From: Eumeta japonica
Taxonomy: Eukaryota > Arthropoda > Insecta > Lepidoptera > Psychidae
Direction: 5' to 3'
DNA: 64,000 bases
Assembly (NCBI GenBank): GCA_005406025.1
Contig: BGZK01000870.1
Span: 186,001-250,000 of the forward strand
Positions 13,010 to 25,990 of this stretch are shown one piece after another. The notes under the pieces were generated by a model. That model was not told the DNA's origin, ran no database searches, and saw only the letters and a program-made list of their open reading frames with translations. The position numbers and the translations under genes were made by a program. How positions within the stretch are numbered: the stretch's first letter is position 1; the number at the start of each line of letters is the position of its first letter.

Positions 13010-13345
13010 GGGCGCCGGGTGTCAGCTTTAAGTACAAAGCGTTTGAGAGTTACTCGTGGCGCCGTCTAGCGGCCAGAGGAGGCGAACACAACTCGGACGA
13101 ACAACTGGCTCAAAGTCGCAACTGTATAAACTGTTTGCGCCGTTGTTATTTGTTAGTACTCAAAAATGTTACCTTGAATCAGATCCGGATAGATTTGTTA
13201 CGTGAATTATCGCATCGCAAGTACTGAAACAAATTTATTTAGATTTTAGTAAAAATACGCCATAGCGTGCACAGCCTGTTTGTGAAGTCGTGGCTTTCGC
13301 CTTCCGGCGTGTATTCGATTTTCGAGACAGACAGTACCAACTCCT
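13010..13345 (+). promoter_or_regulatory. Candidate promoter: TATA at 13125, initiator at 13153
   Basis: GC-rich sequence (about 13010-13090) precedes 'ctgtataaac' with TATAAA at 13125-13130. Thirty bases downstream lies 'tgttagtact', an initiator-like TTAGT with its A at 13155. The spacing is what metazoan TATA promoters use. No following open frame could be identified, so any transcript would start with a non-coding exon. Confidence 0.35.
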
Positions 13346-13762
13346 GTGAGATTATGAGTATGTCACTTAAATTTTATCTAAGTGAAACTTACTCAGTTCG
13401 ATAGCGCAACAGCTTGTCGGTATCACCCGAGGGACAAAATTTTTGTGGCGTCTTCGAGTTTTTACTGTAATCAACAGGCCAGCAATATATTACTGAAATC
13501 TATAGTGAATCTTTCTGTGTATTTTAATTTAGAGAAAATATTGAATAATTATGATAAAATATTTATTCACGAATTTGGATTACCTTTCATATTGATGAAT
13601 ATAGAAATAAAAATATGTTTTTAACTGTATATGGACCTAATTTGTGAATCGCAAGTAAGCAAAGCTTTCAGTTTGTAGTAGACATCGAAGCGAATTTTTG
13701 ATACATGTGATTTATTTTTACACCTAATATTTATTAATGGTTATTTTTATTTTATTATTATT

Positions 13763-13875
13763 AAAAAAAAAACTACAGCGTGTAGTTTTTTTAGTTTTTG
13801 TAATTTCAAGTCTCATAATAGATTGTATGACCGCCTGTAGACTATAGATGGTCATACAATCTATTATGAGATTTA
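13763..13875. repeat. Two adjacent perfect hairpins
   Basis: The first has 12-bp arms at 13766-13777 and 13781-13792 around 'gcg'. The second has perfect 22-bp arms at 13811-13832 and 13850-13871 around a 17-base loop. Arms were matched base by base. The size resembles a short RNA hairpin, but perfect arms also fit a recent snap-back duplication. Confidence 0.8.
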
Positions 13876-16800
13876 TGAATGTCAAATTTCAACTGCAGAT
13901 TGTGGAGGAAAATTTGGCTATTTTCAGATGGTTAGTTGGAGCAAGTCGACCTATCTCCTTTGGGAAGGTTGACGGCCGTTTAGGGATGTCTACGAGGCAA
14001 ATAAAAAAAAACGCAATTCACAATTAAATACAAGTAAATAAATATCATTGCGAATGTTCACTCACCTCAGAACAGACTTAGGATATATAGGGAAGAATGG
14101 TCTAAAAAATTTAATGACTTCAAACAGCTATACTATGCTCGTGATTATCGATAAAGCCAGTAGTTTTGACCTAAAAGTCCACTAAGGGTCTTAGTAAAAG
14201 GGCATTTTTGACCTTTTAGATCCGAACTCTGAAAACAACGTCCCGTATAATGTCAGTAGATTGAATTCCCGTTGTCCCACATTCGTTACTTCGGCACTCC
14301 GCCGCGGAAGGTAATAAATTAGGCCTTTAAACAATTTGAAAAGGGTGTTGAAACACATATTTCACCGACTCCGCCGCCGCCGGCTGAAACTTTAAAAATA
14401 TTTCATCAGCGAACATAATTCAAGCTTCCGGCGAAAGCTCGGCTTACCGAGTTCACGTTGTATCTATTGTCCTTTTACGAAAAAAAAAATCTTGGAAGTG
14501 ATTTTACAAAGATTCAGAAAATAGCGTAACACGATTTTCATCATAATCTTCGTTTTTGTGTTTCAGAAGAAGTTTCCATAGAAAATAACATTTGGTACTA
14601 AATTCTCGTTAATTCTGCGTATAACATTTAAAACTCTTGAATCAGAACTGTGTTCATTAGCGTTGAAATTATTCCATTATATTACTATTTATGACGGCTA
14701 CTAATTTCACTGGGAACAAAAGTTTACTAAAAGTAAGTCACACGCACCAATGAAACACCTGTATTCTCATTTAAATAATCTAAATACGGTTTGACGGCTT
14801 ATATCAGAGTTTCAATAACAAGTTATTCATAACAAATTGTTGTTATATTTTATATGGACTTATTATACTTGAAGGATAATAAGAAAAAATGAATTTATCG
14901 CCTCAGTTGTTTTCAATCAGTAGGGCCATACGTATTAATAAAGCACACTTACGTGCGCGTTCCATCTTGAGATTGGAAAGAGCAAGACAGTTATAATGAT
15001 TTGCTGTAGAAAATAACATGTTTCGCTCCCACATTACTCCTTGAGATGGCGCACGATTTGAGTGAGGTTTATTAAAATGGGCCTAAGATATTGAATTCCT
15101 CGCAGATTTTGTAAAATATATGCAAATTAGTAGTACCGATTAATTCATCAGGGGCTGTGAAAAAGCTACTTATTTTATAGATGAATATCGCCAAATAAGC
15201 TGTAGTCGTACGATACGCATCAAAAAAATTTTTTTTGAAAGAATCTAGTCGACGCGTGTTTAGCAGCCCGTATTACACGTGCGCGCGTGGTTGTCGCTTG
15301 TACACTTCATTTTATAATTATTGCTTTGGGGCTTCATGTACCGTCTCCTTTTAAACTGACTTTTAGCAAGAAGTCACTTGAAATTAAATTAACGTTCCAC
15401 GTCCTCCTTTTAACTGTTGTTAAGCTTAGAGTCCGTTAAAAGGCATATGGCATCTTCTCAAGGCACGCAAAATTTTAAAAGTACAATTTTACATTTTTTT
15501 TTGAAGTCAATAAATAGAAAATGGTGGATGACGCTGTTTGAATTGGGCTAAACATACGAACTGCAATTCGTCATTTTATACAAGTTAGCTTTAAGGTTAA
15601 CGCTGAATACAAATATCTGATATTTGCTGGTTAAGAATTGGACCACTGTACATGTATCAGTTGTGATTTTACACATTTGCCTCCAGCGACCCTACAATCC
15701 GAAGCCCTAGTTGAGAATCATATTAATTATATTTTTTTATGAACGAAATCATGACTATGATTTGTGCATTATCTTTTTAATTACACAATCTTTTGTGTAA
15801 TCAATATGATTGTGAACTAAAGGATCGATGTGTCAGTTCCTAGATTATCTTAGCGACTAAGTAAATATTAACAAAGGTTCTAATCGCTAGTCGATGTCAC
15901 ATAACTACCATATCATATACTCGTGTTCGGCCAAAAATAATTACTCAACCCATAGACGAAAACTTAAATTTTTCCTAATTTCAAGTAGGTATTTTATTAC
16001 GTGTTAATTTGATTTCTACGGCATTATCACATCTTCGCAAAGCTTTCAAAATAATACAGTTACAAGTGATTCCAAAAGATGTTACATTTAATTTAAGTTA
16101 ATAAATAAAACAATTTTTACACGAAAGACGACCATGTAGGTTCAAACAACAATTTTTACACGTGTAAACATTCAGATAGAAAGTTGCTATTTGATCACGA
16201 AACGCTAAAAAGGTCACATCTCATAAATTCGGGTCGTCATGTAATATGAAAATTTCTTTTTCATGTCGGTATCACCATTTTATTGACCCCTGGCAATAAA
16301 AATCGTAATGCGGCGACGACGCCCGCCCGAATGAAACGCCTAAGAGACGTTTTAGGATAACGATGAAAGTTTCGCGACACCTGCATGCTCGACCCCGACC
16401 AGATGGTCGGTGAGCTCTGACGGGACCGACTTTATGATGACGAAATTTTATGATGAAACTTACCTCATCAATGTCTCTGGGAGTAATGTATTCATGCAGC
16501 TTCCGGAGTACAATTTCTTTATTTTTTTGTTCCTATTCGCTGTTTCTCTTCGAAAGAGAAACTTAGAACGGTTATTCGAAATGGGCCGTGTCCGAGCAGT
16601 TTGCTTTGTTAAACAAACTGAATACAATTTTTTTGTTTTTCCTCCTCTAGAAGGGAATAAAATAAATCCGTGTTCAAAACAAAAAATAATATGTTTGCAG
16701 TATTAAAAAATATATGTAAAACCTTTGACCCTCCAGGTCATCCCTAAAACTTTTCGCTATGATATTTATCGATGTATTTTTGAGCTTTAAGTTATAAATA

Positions 16801-16925
16801 TTGTCTAAGGCCATCCCTGAAACTTCTTATTGCTTTCGAGTTCAGTGTTAAAAATAAAGGAGTAATACATTATTGAGCTCATCATGCTCCAATGGTCGAT
16901 TTCATTGCTTCTCCAAGCTCTCCGA
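13876..16925. other. AT-rich DNA with weak GC patches; no gene
   Basis: There are small GC-rich patches at about 14280-14460 and 16305-16400. A small hairpin lies near 16540 ('gtttctctt' and 'aagagaaac' around 'cga'), and two similar T-rich words ('tacaatttcttta' and 'tacaatttttttg') lie near 16509 and 16623. The 98-codon frame at 16410 is built on these T-rich words and is not called as a gene. Confidence 0.45.
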
Positions 16926-16929
16926 GCTC

Positions 16930-18415
16930 AGAAATACAGGTCTAAGACATTTTGAGTTTTACAATAAAAAACAGATTTTTTTTAATTCTTCAGCCACAAT
17001 ATCTTCGGAACACGTTTGATTTTGATCAGCTTTATGGCACCAAACATCATTCCATCAAGAATTTATATGTTATTTTGAAAAATCATTTTTTTCCGAATAT
17101 TCCGTTCACGATATCTCTCATACGAATCCATCGATTTTGATTCATTTTGAAACAATCGATGTTACTTTTTAACAGAAGAGCGTAAAATTTTGGTTTTTAT
17201 AATAATACTTAAAAAAATATTCAAAAAAATACTTTTGAACATTTTTTTTAACATATACACTCACGTACAAAGACACAGACATCGTTCGGAAAATGGTTCA
17301 AATAGATTCTTACGACCCTAAAATGTTAAGATCTGTTGAAAACTCCTTTTCTGAAGATCGGAATAAAAACAGCATTTTATAACGAAAGTTTGAAAGTGTT
17401 ATAACAATAACTTATAACAATTTTAAATTTGCATAGCGGAACGTTAAAAAATTATTTCAACTAAGATGTTTTCAAAAACGCAATTCGATTTTTATAAATT
17501 TTACGGCATTTGACGTAGTTTTCTAAATAGAAAAAGATAACGGAGTACCAAATACCAAACCATAAAGAACTTCATATGCTATTTTGAAAAAACCGTTTTA
17601 TTCAAATATTAGTTAACGATATCTCTTGAATTAATCAAACCATTTTAACGCAATTTACGACGGTCATTGTTGCTTTTTGAGGAGAGTTAGATCAATTTTG
17701 AAATTTATCGGTAGAGTAATTTAATAAATATTCCAAAAACACACTTTTTAAGAAAAAATTCTCCGACAATATCTTTTGAGCAAATCACCTGATTTCAATG
17801 AATTTATCAACAATCAACGTTGTTTTCTAAGCAAAACATCCGGATAACTCTTGGAATTTATCTATGGGGCAGTTTACTAAATATTAAGAATAACAACTCT
17901 TGAAAAAATTTTTAACAATACTTTTTGATGAAATTAAGCGATTTTTATGCAATTTGTAGCAGTTGATGTCGTTTGGGAAAAAGAACTAATTAGATTTCGG
18001 TATTGATGGGTTGAGTAGTCTCAAAGTTGTTACCAAAAAACATTTATCTAAGTATTTTAAATATGTGATGCCTAAAAATCTCCAGAGCGAATTTAGTTTA
18101 ACCTTTTAGGAAGTCTAAGTTGAGTGGATTACTTTCAAATGTCATAAACTATATTTTAATCGGTTAATCCGTTCAAAACTTATGAGAGATTTACATACAC
18201 AAAAACACAAGCGAGCGCGCGCGCACACGCATTCGCAAATACGCACACGCATTTACGCATGCACGTATTCGCGCATACGCACACACGCACATAAGTACAC
18301 ACTCACGCAATACAGACAATTCTTCGGAAAATGTTTTAATTAAGTTTCTAATTTTTAGAAAATTTTTCAATTTTCACAGAGGAAAGTTGAAAAACTGTAG
18401 TTATTCAATACACTG
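16930..18415 (+). repeat. Degenerate ~150-bp-period repeat array (family A), plus orientation
   Basis: A recurring phrase of the type 'atatctcttgaattaatcaa' appears near 17003, 17110, 17619, 17769 and 17918. The last three are spaced about 150 bases apart, and each is followed by a 'cgatttt'-like word. Two terminal blocks with CA microsatellites lie at 17.28-17.45 and 18.18-18.41 kb, and both end in 'g(t/a)aa(c/a)gttaaaaa'-like sequence. No open frame persists through the array. Confidence 0.55.
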
Positions 18416-18955
18416 CGATGTTTAATAATGAACATAACGAATCACTTCATCGTTAAGTACGAGTATATACAGCTGTATGCGTGACATCACAAGGACGTGT
18501 AAAGTGGCTTGGACCATGGAACAAATGTGAGAGATGTATCGAATGAGGTGTGCAGTGTTTGCAATCTTCGGTTTTTAACGGAAATTGTACTGTACTAACC
18601 TCAAACACAAAAATAACTTCTTAATAAAATCCATTAGATGTATTTGGTAAGGAAAAATTAGTTTATGAATCGACGTGTTTGGAGTTGGAGTTCTGTGTTT
18701 ACTATTTCTTACAAGAGAATGAAGAAAAAAACAAAGGGAAATTCATAACTTCTTTAAATTTTAATGAACCGTGTATCACATAAATCTTTGTAAATTGAAA
18801 AAAAACGTACAACTATATCGGCACAAATGTTTGATGCGGGGTGCAGCCGTTGTACAAAAAAGCAAAATATGATCCGATTGTTTGTCTTTAAAATGTGATC
18901 TGTTTGTTCTTTATCTTCACAAATCGTGTAAATATAAAAAATTAAAACTTAAAAT
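18416..18955. other. AT-rich DNA, nothing recognised
   Basis: No supported feature. Confidence 0.5.
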
Positions 18956-18959
18956 TTGC

Positions 18960-19085
18960 AATTTAACATTGTTGGAAATGAACATATGTAATTCTTTCTA
19001 AGCACAATTATTTATTACATATTCCCACGGCAACAAATTCGAATCACGCCGAGTAACTTCGGTGGCTTAGGTACTTTAAGTAAAA
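18960..19085 (+). repeat. Dispersed repeat family B, copy 3 (partial)
   Basis: 'ggaaatgaacatatgtaatt', 'acaaattcgaatcacgccga' and 'ggtggcttaggtacttt' align with the right half of the 4.85-5.10 kb copy in the same orientation, with many substitutions. Confidence 0.5.
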
Positions 19086-19119
19086 TACCAATAGGTCATA
19101 GGTAACGTATTAAAATGAT

Positions 19120-19270
19120 ATCTGGGCCAGGAGCGTGATCACAGTCGGTTCCATGATCTAGATCAGATGTGATAGCCCGGAAACAAAATTAGGGTGGATC
19201 CATGAGTAGAACTGAGATCGATCTTAGAGCGAGAGTGGGATGGAAATTCGGATTGAAAACGAGTTCAGGA
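19120..19270. repeat. GATC/GGGA-rich simple-type repeat
   Basis: A run rich in 'gatctagatcag' and 'gagatcgatcttagag' words and 'gagtgggatgg'. A similar run lies at 31.08-31.17 kb ('cgatatcgagatccgcattg', 'gggatcgcgagtagaatggg'). They may be remnants of one degenerate tandem sequence. Confidence 0.35.
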
Positions 19271-20085
19271 AAAAAATTAAGACACTCGTTATAAAAGATG
19301 AAGGAAATTATTCAATGTCAAGTGAGAAAAGTCTCGAGCGGAGATTTAGTTCTGTTGTTAAAACAATTTCAATCGCTAATAAATGATATATTGACATTTG
19401 CTCTTGTATCGATATTTTAGTAGTCGTTCTCTTTAAAAAATATAAGGTAACATTATTTTTTACACATTATAAATTTTTTATAAACAGAAAATAAGAATTT
19501 ATGTTTTTCATAAAGTAAGCCATTTAATAGATTTTAATTTAGAAAATACCACAATCTGCTCCCTTTATAGTACAAATATTGTTTAAATGTCAATATTTTG
19601 CTCCGAAGTAAAAAAAAACGACAACATTTATGAAAGTAATTAACGTTAACCATCTCGTTCATGCCACATCGGTTATTTTTTTTACGTACCACTTTGCAAA
19701 AAGTACAGAACTCATGCAGTTTTTGCCCGGCAAGAGGTAGAGATCAAATGATAAATGGTAATCTTACCTTTTTAAGTTTTGTACATACTTCTCTTTAAAA
19801 TGAATTATAATTCTTATTGAAAACATGTGAACGAAATCGTTTAAAAAAATATAGATTAAATTTTAATCAAAAATTTTTGCGACCTTATTATCATTGTCAC
19901 CGTAGGAATGTATTCGTCTATTAATGACTATCTATAAAAATTGTTTTTTAATTAAAAAAACAGATAGACATAGAAATCGCGTAGTCTCATTTTAGATGAC
20001 AATATGTGGACAACGATATTAAGAAGAATGCTGAATTAGAATAAAGAATGTAGAATAATGCTACGGCATTAATTTCACATCATAA
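19271..20085. other. AT-rich DNA, nothing recognised
   Basis: No supported feature. Confidence 0.5.
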
Positions 20086-20087
20086 AG

Positions 20088-20215
20088 TGTTTCGAACATC
20101 AATGAAGACCTCATTGATACTTTCCTTTTAAACTATCCATCCAGTCATATGATTTTTGTGTTACTGCAGTCTACAATAGTCTGTTGTATGATATTTTTAA
20201 TATGAATGTAATAAC
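20088..20215 (+). repeat. Dispersed repeat family C, copy 2
   Basis: See the 7.66 kb copy. The shared order is a CAATGAA word, CTTCATT or CTCATTG, a C-T-rich TTTTAAA word, then 'tttttgtgtta'. The copy is short and diverged. Confidence 0.45.
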
Positions 20216-20436
20216 ATAATATGACTGAAAAGATTTCTGACTTAAACGAACCTCAACATGTTGGAAATTTGCACAAATATTCAGCACTGACTACTGCCGT
20301 AAATTAACTTTAGTTCATATCGAATATTAACGCCTTTATCTTGAACAATTTCCTCTTAATGATTGGTGATGCCTAAAAGCGATTTAAATTTTATATAATA
20401 TATTATATATGTAGAACAGGCACATATACATGTGCT

Positions 20437-20481
20437 TCTAAAAACCTTTTTGTGTTTCTAAAAACACAAAGGTGTTTTTAG
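20437..20481. repeat. Imperfect hairpin
   Basis: 'tttgtgttt' and 'aaacacaaa' pair around 'ctaa'. The stem extends outward through 'ctaaaaac' and 'gtttttag' with a short mismatched region. Confidence 0.65.
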
Positions 20482-21910
20482 AACGAGATAGGTTTTCAAA
20501 TTACTTTTTTGATTAAATGTATGATGGAAAGTAGAAACAGAACAGAATGGTAAAACTGTGTAATCAAATATAAATACAGCGTATAGAGAAAGAAAAAAAT
20601 AATTTTCATATAATGTAAGGTACACACTTCATTGACGATCATAACAAGTTTGTATATTTACTATCGACTCGAAAATACATATATTGTACTGTTAAAACAT
20701 GTATTATGCCGCTATTGGACTTAAAACCTTTACAGTTCAATACAATAATGTAAAATACCAAAAAATTAAAAAAAATAAGTCTTACCACGCCCAAGGTGTA
20801 GTCTTGTTAGTACTGCGACTAATTATAATAATTCATAAACGGTATAATGTGAACGCCCTTCGTGATAAGCCGCGCATGCAAAAGAATATTGACGAGGCAT
20901 AAGCTGTAGAATTATAAAAAATAGTGTCGTTACTAAGTTCATCATTTCTCTGCTAAGACGTGCAAAGACCGTGGAAATAGGCGGAACGTACACAGATCAA
21001 TATATTTGCTGTTTTTTTTAATTGATTTTGATAAGTTTATGTTAGTAGAAACTTTTCTTCAGCCAGACAAATTAGAATCTTAGTAATATTGAAAAGTGAT
21101 GTTTAGTAACTCCTCCACTTTTACGTCAGGTTTTTAATATTTTGAAACGTTTATAAACTCACGAGTAAATGCATTTCAAAAAACGAACTCTAAAATAAAT
21201 AATACAGCATTCTCTTTAGTATTTCCAAAATATTCTACTATTGTATTTTCAGTCGTGCGAGAAAAAAAAACAATAAATAGACGCTGTCCACGAGAAAAAT
21301 AAAAAAAAGGAAATTCAATTTAGCAGATGTCGAAGTATCAAGCCTTACGAGTACATTATTTCCTTTTTAACTCGAGGAAACGAAGGTCTCTCCGCCTTAG
21401 AGTCGCTTGTCAAGGTTTTTTTGACTAACGCTGGACCAAATTGAATAAGGGTCCCAAAATCAGGGTCGAAATCAAATCGTGCACAATGATAGATGGTCTC
21501 GCATTCCTTTATGTTTCTGACATTTACTACGGAGCCTTCCTGTAGCTTTGATGGTTCTCAACGGAAATAATTTATTAAAATGGATGTCTCACCGCCCATG
21601 TGATTAAGTACAAGGTCAGAGACGGCAAAGTTAAATTTAGGGTTCCTCGTTTGACATAAAACTTTTCATATTTCATTTAATATTGTTTGTGGGTATGTGA
21701 CGATGTTTCTCTTCGAAACAATTTCTGCTAAATATCTGAATTGTAGAAATTTGGACATTTTCTGAATGCTTAAATTTACTGATATTTGAATGGCTGAACC
21801 AGCTCTAGATATTATACATTTAAAAATATTTTTCCTAACAAAATTCGTTTAATTATACTTACAAAGCAAAAAAAATCGATTGGTAAGATGTATTTCACAA
21901 CTTCTGTTGT
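20482..21910. other. AT-rich DNA, nothing recognised
   Basis: The 67-codon frame at 20699 shows no family motif. No repeat was assigned. Confidence 0.45.
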
Positions 21911-21914
21911 TATT

Positions 21915-23520
21915 TTTTTTTTAACTTCCAGCTACGAAAATTGAAAAAATTACATAAAATTGAGAAGTTAATGTTTTTACTCCGATTTTTCAAAATAGAG
22001 GTTTTACCAGATCTTGACGTATGAATCTAGTTCGATCGTTTCCGGGTGATGTCTGTGTGTCTCTATGCATGTGCATGTGCACTTTAGAACGGATTAATCG
22101 ATTAAAACGAAGTTCGCGACATTCGGAAGTGGTTCACTCAATTTAGACTTCCTGAAATTTCGAATTAATTTCGCCAGACAGATTTTGGAGAATCTCAAAA
22201 ATAAAGTGTTCAGAAAAATATTTTGTGTTGTGTTGAATTAAAATGTTGGCTTTTTTAAAGTATTTTTTTACAATAAATTGTGGAACTGCTCTAACGATCA
22301 ATTCCAAATTCCTATGTTGTTATTTTCCTTAAAAACAACGTTGATCATTGCTAAACGCATGAGAATTGGTTGATTTGTACAAGAATTATTGCTGGAGGAT
22401 AATTTTTCAAAGTGTTTTTTTTTAGAATTCTTTTTTAAACTGGTTTTCCTATAAATTCTAAAATCTAATCAGATCTCCTTGAAAAACAGCGTCGATTGTC
22501 ATAGATTTTATCAAAAATGATAGGTTCGTTCGATAAACATTGTTAACGAAAAATTCGGAAAAAAAGGGTTTTTTTCAAAATAATGTGTGAAATTCTTGAT
22601 GGATTGAAATTTGATAATACGTCAACTTTTTTTTGCGTTGAATGCCATAAAACAGATGAAAATAGAATTATCTGTTCGAAAGATATCGTAGTTGAAATTT
22701 AAAGGAATAGCGTTTTGTAACTTACCGATATGAACACTGAAATACTGCATAAATTAGGAAGATACTGTTTTCAGTCCAATTCAAAAATAGGGTTTTTAGA
22801 CCTTTGCACGCACGCGCGCGTGTGTGAGCGCATATGTGTACGTGTCGGAAAAATTATCAAAAAGTGTTTTTTTTTTTTTAATATTTTTAAACTACTTACC
22901 GATAAGTTCCAAAACTAACTTAAACAAAGGTGTTACCTTTGCTTAGAAAGCAACATAGATCATTGAAAAGTGCATCGAACTCGGTTGGTTTATTCGAGAG
23001 CCATCGTTAACAAAAAACTCGTAGAAAGAATATTTATTTCAAAATAACTTTTAAGGTTCTTGGTGGATTGATATTTGGTATCCATCAATTTTCTTTGCTT
23101 AAAAACTGCGTTGAGGTTCGTTAAGTAGACCAAGATCGAAAAACGCATATAATAAATATCTTATTTCCGTAATAAAAAAAAAAATATAGTTTTTTGAACT
23201 CGAAGAGCTAAAAGCGTTTTAAGATAACATTTTTGAGTTTGGAGAGATCGAACAAGTTTTTAATTCTCTTTCGGATAAACTTTTAAGATGAAACTCAATA
23301 ATTTAGTGCTAGGTGTATTTTTGAAAACTTTGAGCTTTAAAGTAGCAAAAATTTCCAAGAGTGGTTTATAGGCTTATAGCTCGCATTTTCGAGGTCAAAA
23401 AGCTTAAAGATAAGTCTTCAACATTCTGGAGACAACTATATTTTTGAACTCGAGGATCTTAAATACATATCGAGAATTATCATAGCGGAAAGTTTTAGAG
23501 ACGGCCTGTAGGGCCAAAGG
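21915..23520 (-). repeat. Degenerate ~150-bp-period repeat array (family A), minus orientation
   Basis: The left edge 'taacttccagctacgaaaat' with 'accagatcttgacgt' is the reverse complement of the terminal block at 0.1-0.29 kb. Inside, phrases like 'ggttcgttcgataaacattg' recur near 22365, 22520, 22665 and 22990, commonly followed by 'gttaac(a/g)aaaaa' and a T-rich run. It is the opposite orientation of the 16.9-18.4 kb array. The 22.8 kb patch is CG/TG microsatellite. Confidence 0.55.
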
Positions 23521-24870
23521 TTATACAGATGTTTCAATACGGATGTGACCGAGAATTGATTCTTATCTAAAATATACCTATTAAAGTATCTACAGCGTAA
23601 ATGTGAAACTTTCTCAATGTTTGGTTAGGAGTTGGTTAATGTTTCTTATTTTCTTTTCATCTAGAAAGTGGTCATTAAAGTAATAATTTAAAGTAAGTTA
23701 CGGCCAAAAAGGTGACGTTTAAAAAGCTACTTTAAAAGTACTTTTACACCTATACTAAATTTTGTTAAAGTGCTTGTGCTCTAATAGGATTAAAAGGGAC
23801 ATGAATTCTTTTTATAAGCTCTGAAGACGCTTATTTTTGGGAATAATTTTAGGAATAATTATATTAACTTATTTATTTAAATTGTAAAATACGGGACACG
23901 GTTGTACTGCAGGCCAACTCTAAAGCTTTTTGCTATTTTGAAGCTTACGAGCTCGAAAATGTTTAATTCAGATCTCAATTACTTTTAACTCATTTCAAAG
24001 CCTATGCATAAAGAGATGACTAGAGTTTAAAGAATTCAGCTCTTGGTCGACGTTTATTCAATGGACCAGCCGACTAAGACAATTATCGCGACATTCAATG
24101 CGATTTCTTAATTAAATTCAGATTTAAAAGTTGACCAACTATAGAGATTAGCCGCATTTAAAACCAACGTGCCAAGTAATTTAAGAAGCTTATGACCAGG
24201 CTTTGGGGGCTTATTGCATGCATTTTTGATTAATGAACCTTCCGATCGTCGGTTCAATGAACATAAAAGATCTACGTCGGCACGATGTAATCTGTCTCCA
24301 TCCATTCCTATTTCTTAGAAACCCGAGATATCTATAAGACACAAAAAAACAATAATGATTACCTGTTTATTAGACTCCGTTCCAATGCTATTTGTTTATG
24401 ATGTGCCGTCAAATTCTTACTGCTGGAAAGACAAGTTCACTTACAACCTTTCCATTTTAAGTCGAGAGTCGCAGGCCCGTCCTCGCACCGACCCAGCGCG
24501 GGTTTTGGGCTGTTAACGGTCGTAGTTGTTAATGCTGGAACGGCGGCCAGGACCGGTAGCTTAGCGTGCCCCTAGAGACGCTTGGTACATGCTATGTGTA
24601 AAGCTTAATGTTTAATTCGTTCGTGGTCAGGACTCCAACCTGGTACCTTTCGACACGCGCTGGCGTAGGGAGCGCACTGTGCGAACAGGACATATTCAGA
24701 AAATACAATTTAGGCTATTTTTTATTCTATCGGTTGTAGATTCCTCGTGGACTATGAAAATGAATTCATGATATGTATAATACATTAATGTCTATTATAT
24801 GCGAGTAATACTGATAATTTCTGGATGCTCGTTAACAAAAACATATATTACATTTATGTTTATTTATATT
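23521..24870. other. No gene; weak tRNA-like patch near 24.62-24.69 kb
   Basis: On the minus strand near 24625-24645 there is a B-box-like 'caggttggagtcctg', but no convincing A box. The sequence around it ('ccaggaccggtagcttagcg') resembles repeats that I associate with Lepidoptera. Nothing else was recognised. Confidence 0.3.
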
Positions 24871-24874
24871 TACC

Positions 24875-24965
24875 ACACACACACACACACACAAACACAC
24901 ATACACACACACACACACACACATACACCCCACACATACATTCACACGTATATAAATATATATAT
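24875..24965. repeat. CA and TA microsatellite
   Basis: An interrupted (CA)n tract passes into (TA)n at about 24950-24966. The 84-codon open frame is this microsatellite translated. Confidence 0.9.
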
Positions 24966-25685
24966 ATTTCTTTTCAAAGTTGAATTTTTTGGAACCACTG
25001 TAAGAAGCAGTGAAAAAATGATGAGAGTGAAATTCGAATTTTTATTGGAGTGACATGAAAATTACAATATGAAGGTCCCGCAAGCAGTTTAGCTAGCAAC
25101 TTCAGATCACTAACGACTGATGCGTCAAACTTTCGAGCTGGAGGAGTTGCCATTTATCTAAATATGGGCGGTATTACCAATAGCATTACTCCGACTATTG
25201 ATATGACTTACACAGACGGAATTAGCAAGTTCAACAGTGACGTCAGTCGGCGAGTTTTATATAGCTGAATGATGGCGAGATGGCAACCAAACAACGTTTT
25301 CAATCCAATTTTTCCATTAATGATTCATATAATATCAAAGAAGATAAAATTAATATTAACTTCTTAATAATGTAAGAAAATAAGTACATATTAATTTATT
25401 AAATAAATAATAAAATAAATATTAATTTATTCAAAATCTCAAATTTAAATTAAACTTTATCAACCGTTTTAACTATCCCACTCCAGTCCTTTTATTGTAT
25501 TATTGTAATTAATTATTTGTATGCAATTAAAAACGATTTTTTAATTAGGTCAATGGATGTATAAATTTTTAAGCGTGTAAATTAATACACACACTATAGT
25601 TTATTTTAGTAACCTTATTACAAATGTTCAAGTAAATTTTTTTCTACGACCTACGTCCCTTTTTTGTAGCATTTTCGAGGAATAA
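24966..25685. other. AT-rich DNA, nothing recognised
   Basis: No gene or repeat supported. A GC-normal stretch at 25.07-25.26 kb was read in all frames without a match to a family that I know. Confidence 0.45.
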
Positions 25686-25689
25686 ATGG

Positions 25690-25990
25690 GTGTGACAGCC
25701 ACCAGAGAGTAGGTGGTTACTGTCGCCCATGGCTACTCATCAATCAATCTTAGAGGAGTTACTAGTGTGCTGCGAGTCTCTTGAATAGGAATAAAATATT
25801 TGATGGAGAAGGGAGTGGGCTGATGAAGGAGCATGTGGAGTAATGGAGTAGAGCATCGGAAGTTTTACTCAGTAGACATAGCAGAACAGCGGAAACTGTT
25901 ACTTACGCCTGCATTCAGTGAGAGTGTAGTACCCTATCGGTAGAGCAGAACCATTATTGTGCTACAGCCAAATTGACGAGATGGCTCATC
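25690..25990 (+). repeat. Dispersed repeat family E, copy 1
   Basis: It shares a long, ordered set of words with 62.88-63.20 kb: a GCCAC(C/T)-(A/G)GAG start, 'cttgaataggaa', 'aataaaatatttgatgga', 'gggagtgggctgatg', '(g)gtaatgg', 'cggaaa(c/t)tgtta' and 'gtgct(a/g)cagccaa'. No intact frame. It may be the 3' part of a LINE or an SINE-like element; the class was not settled. Confidence 0.65.

Noticed and set aside
16410..16706. 98-codon frame
   Set aside because: Contains duplicated T-rich words and a hairpin; no start context, no domain, and it ends in AT-rich sequence.
24799..25053. 84-codon frame with THTHTQTH repeats
   Set aside because: Translation of the CA microsatellite.
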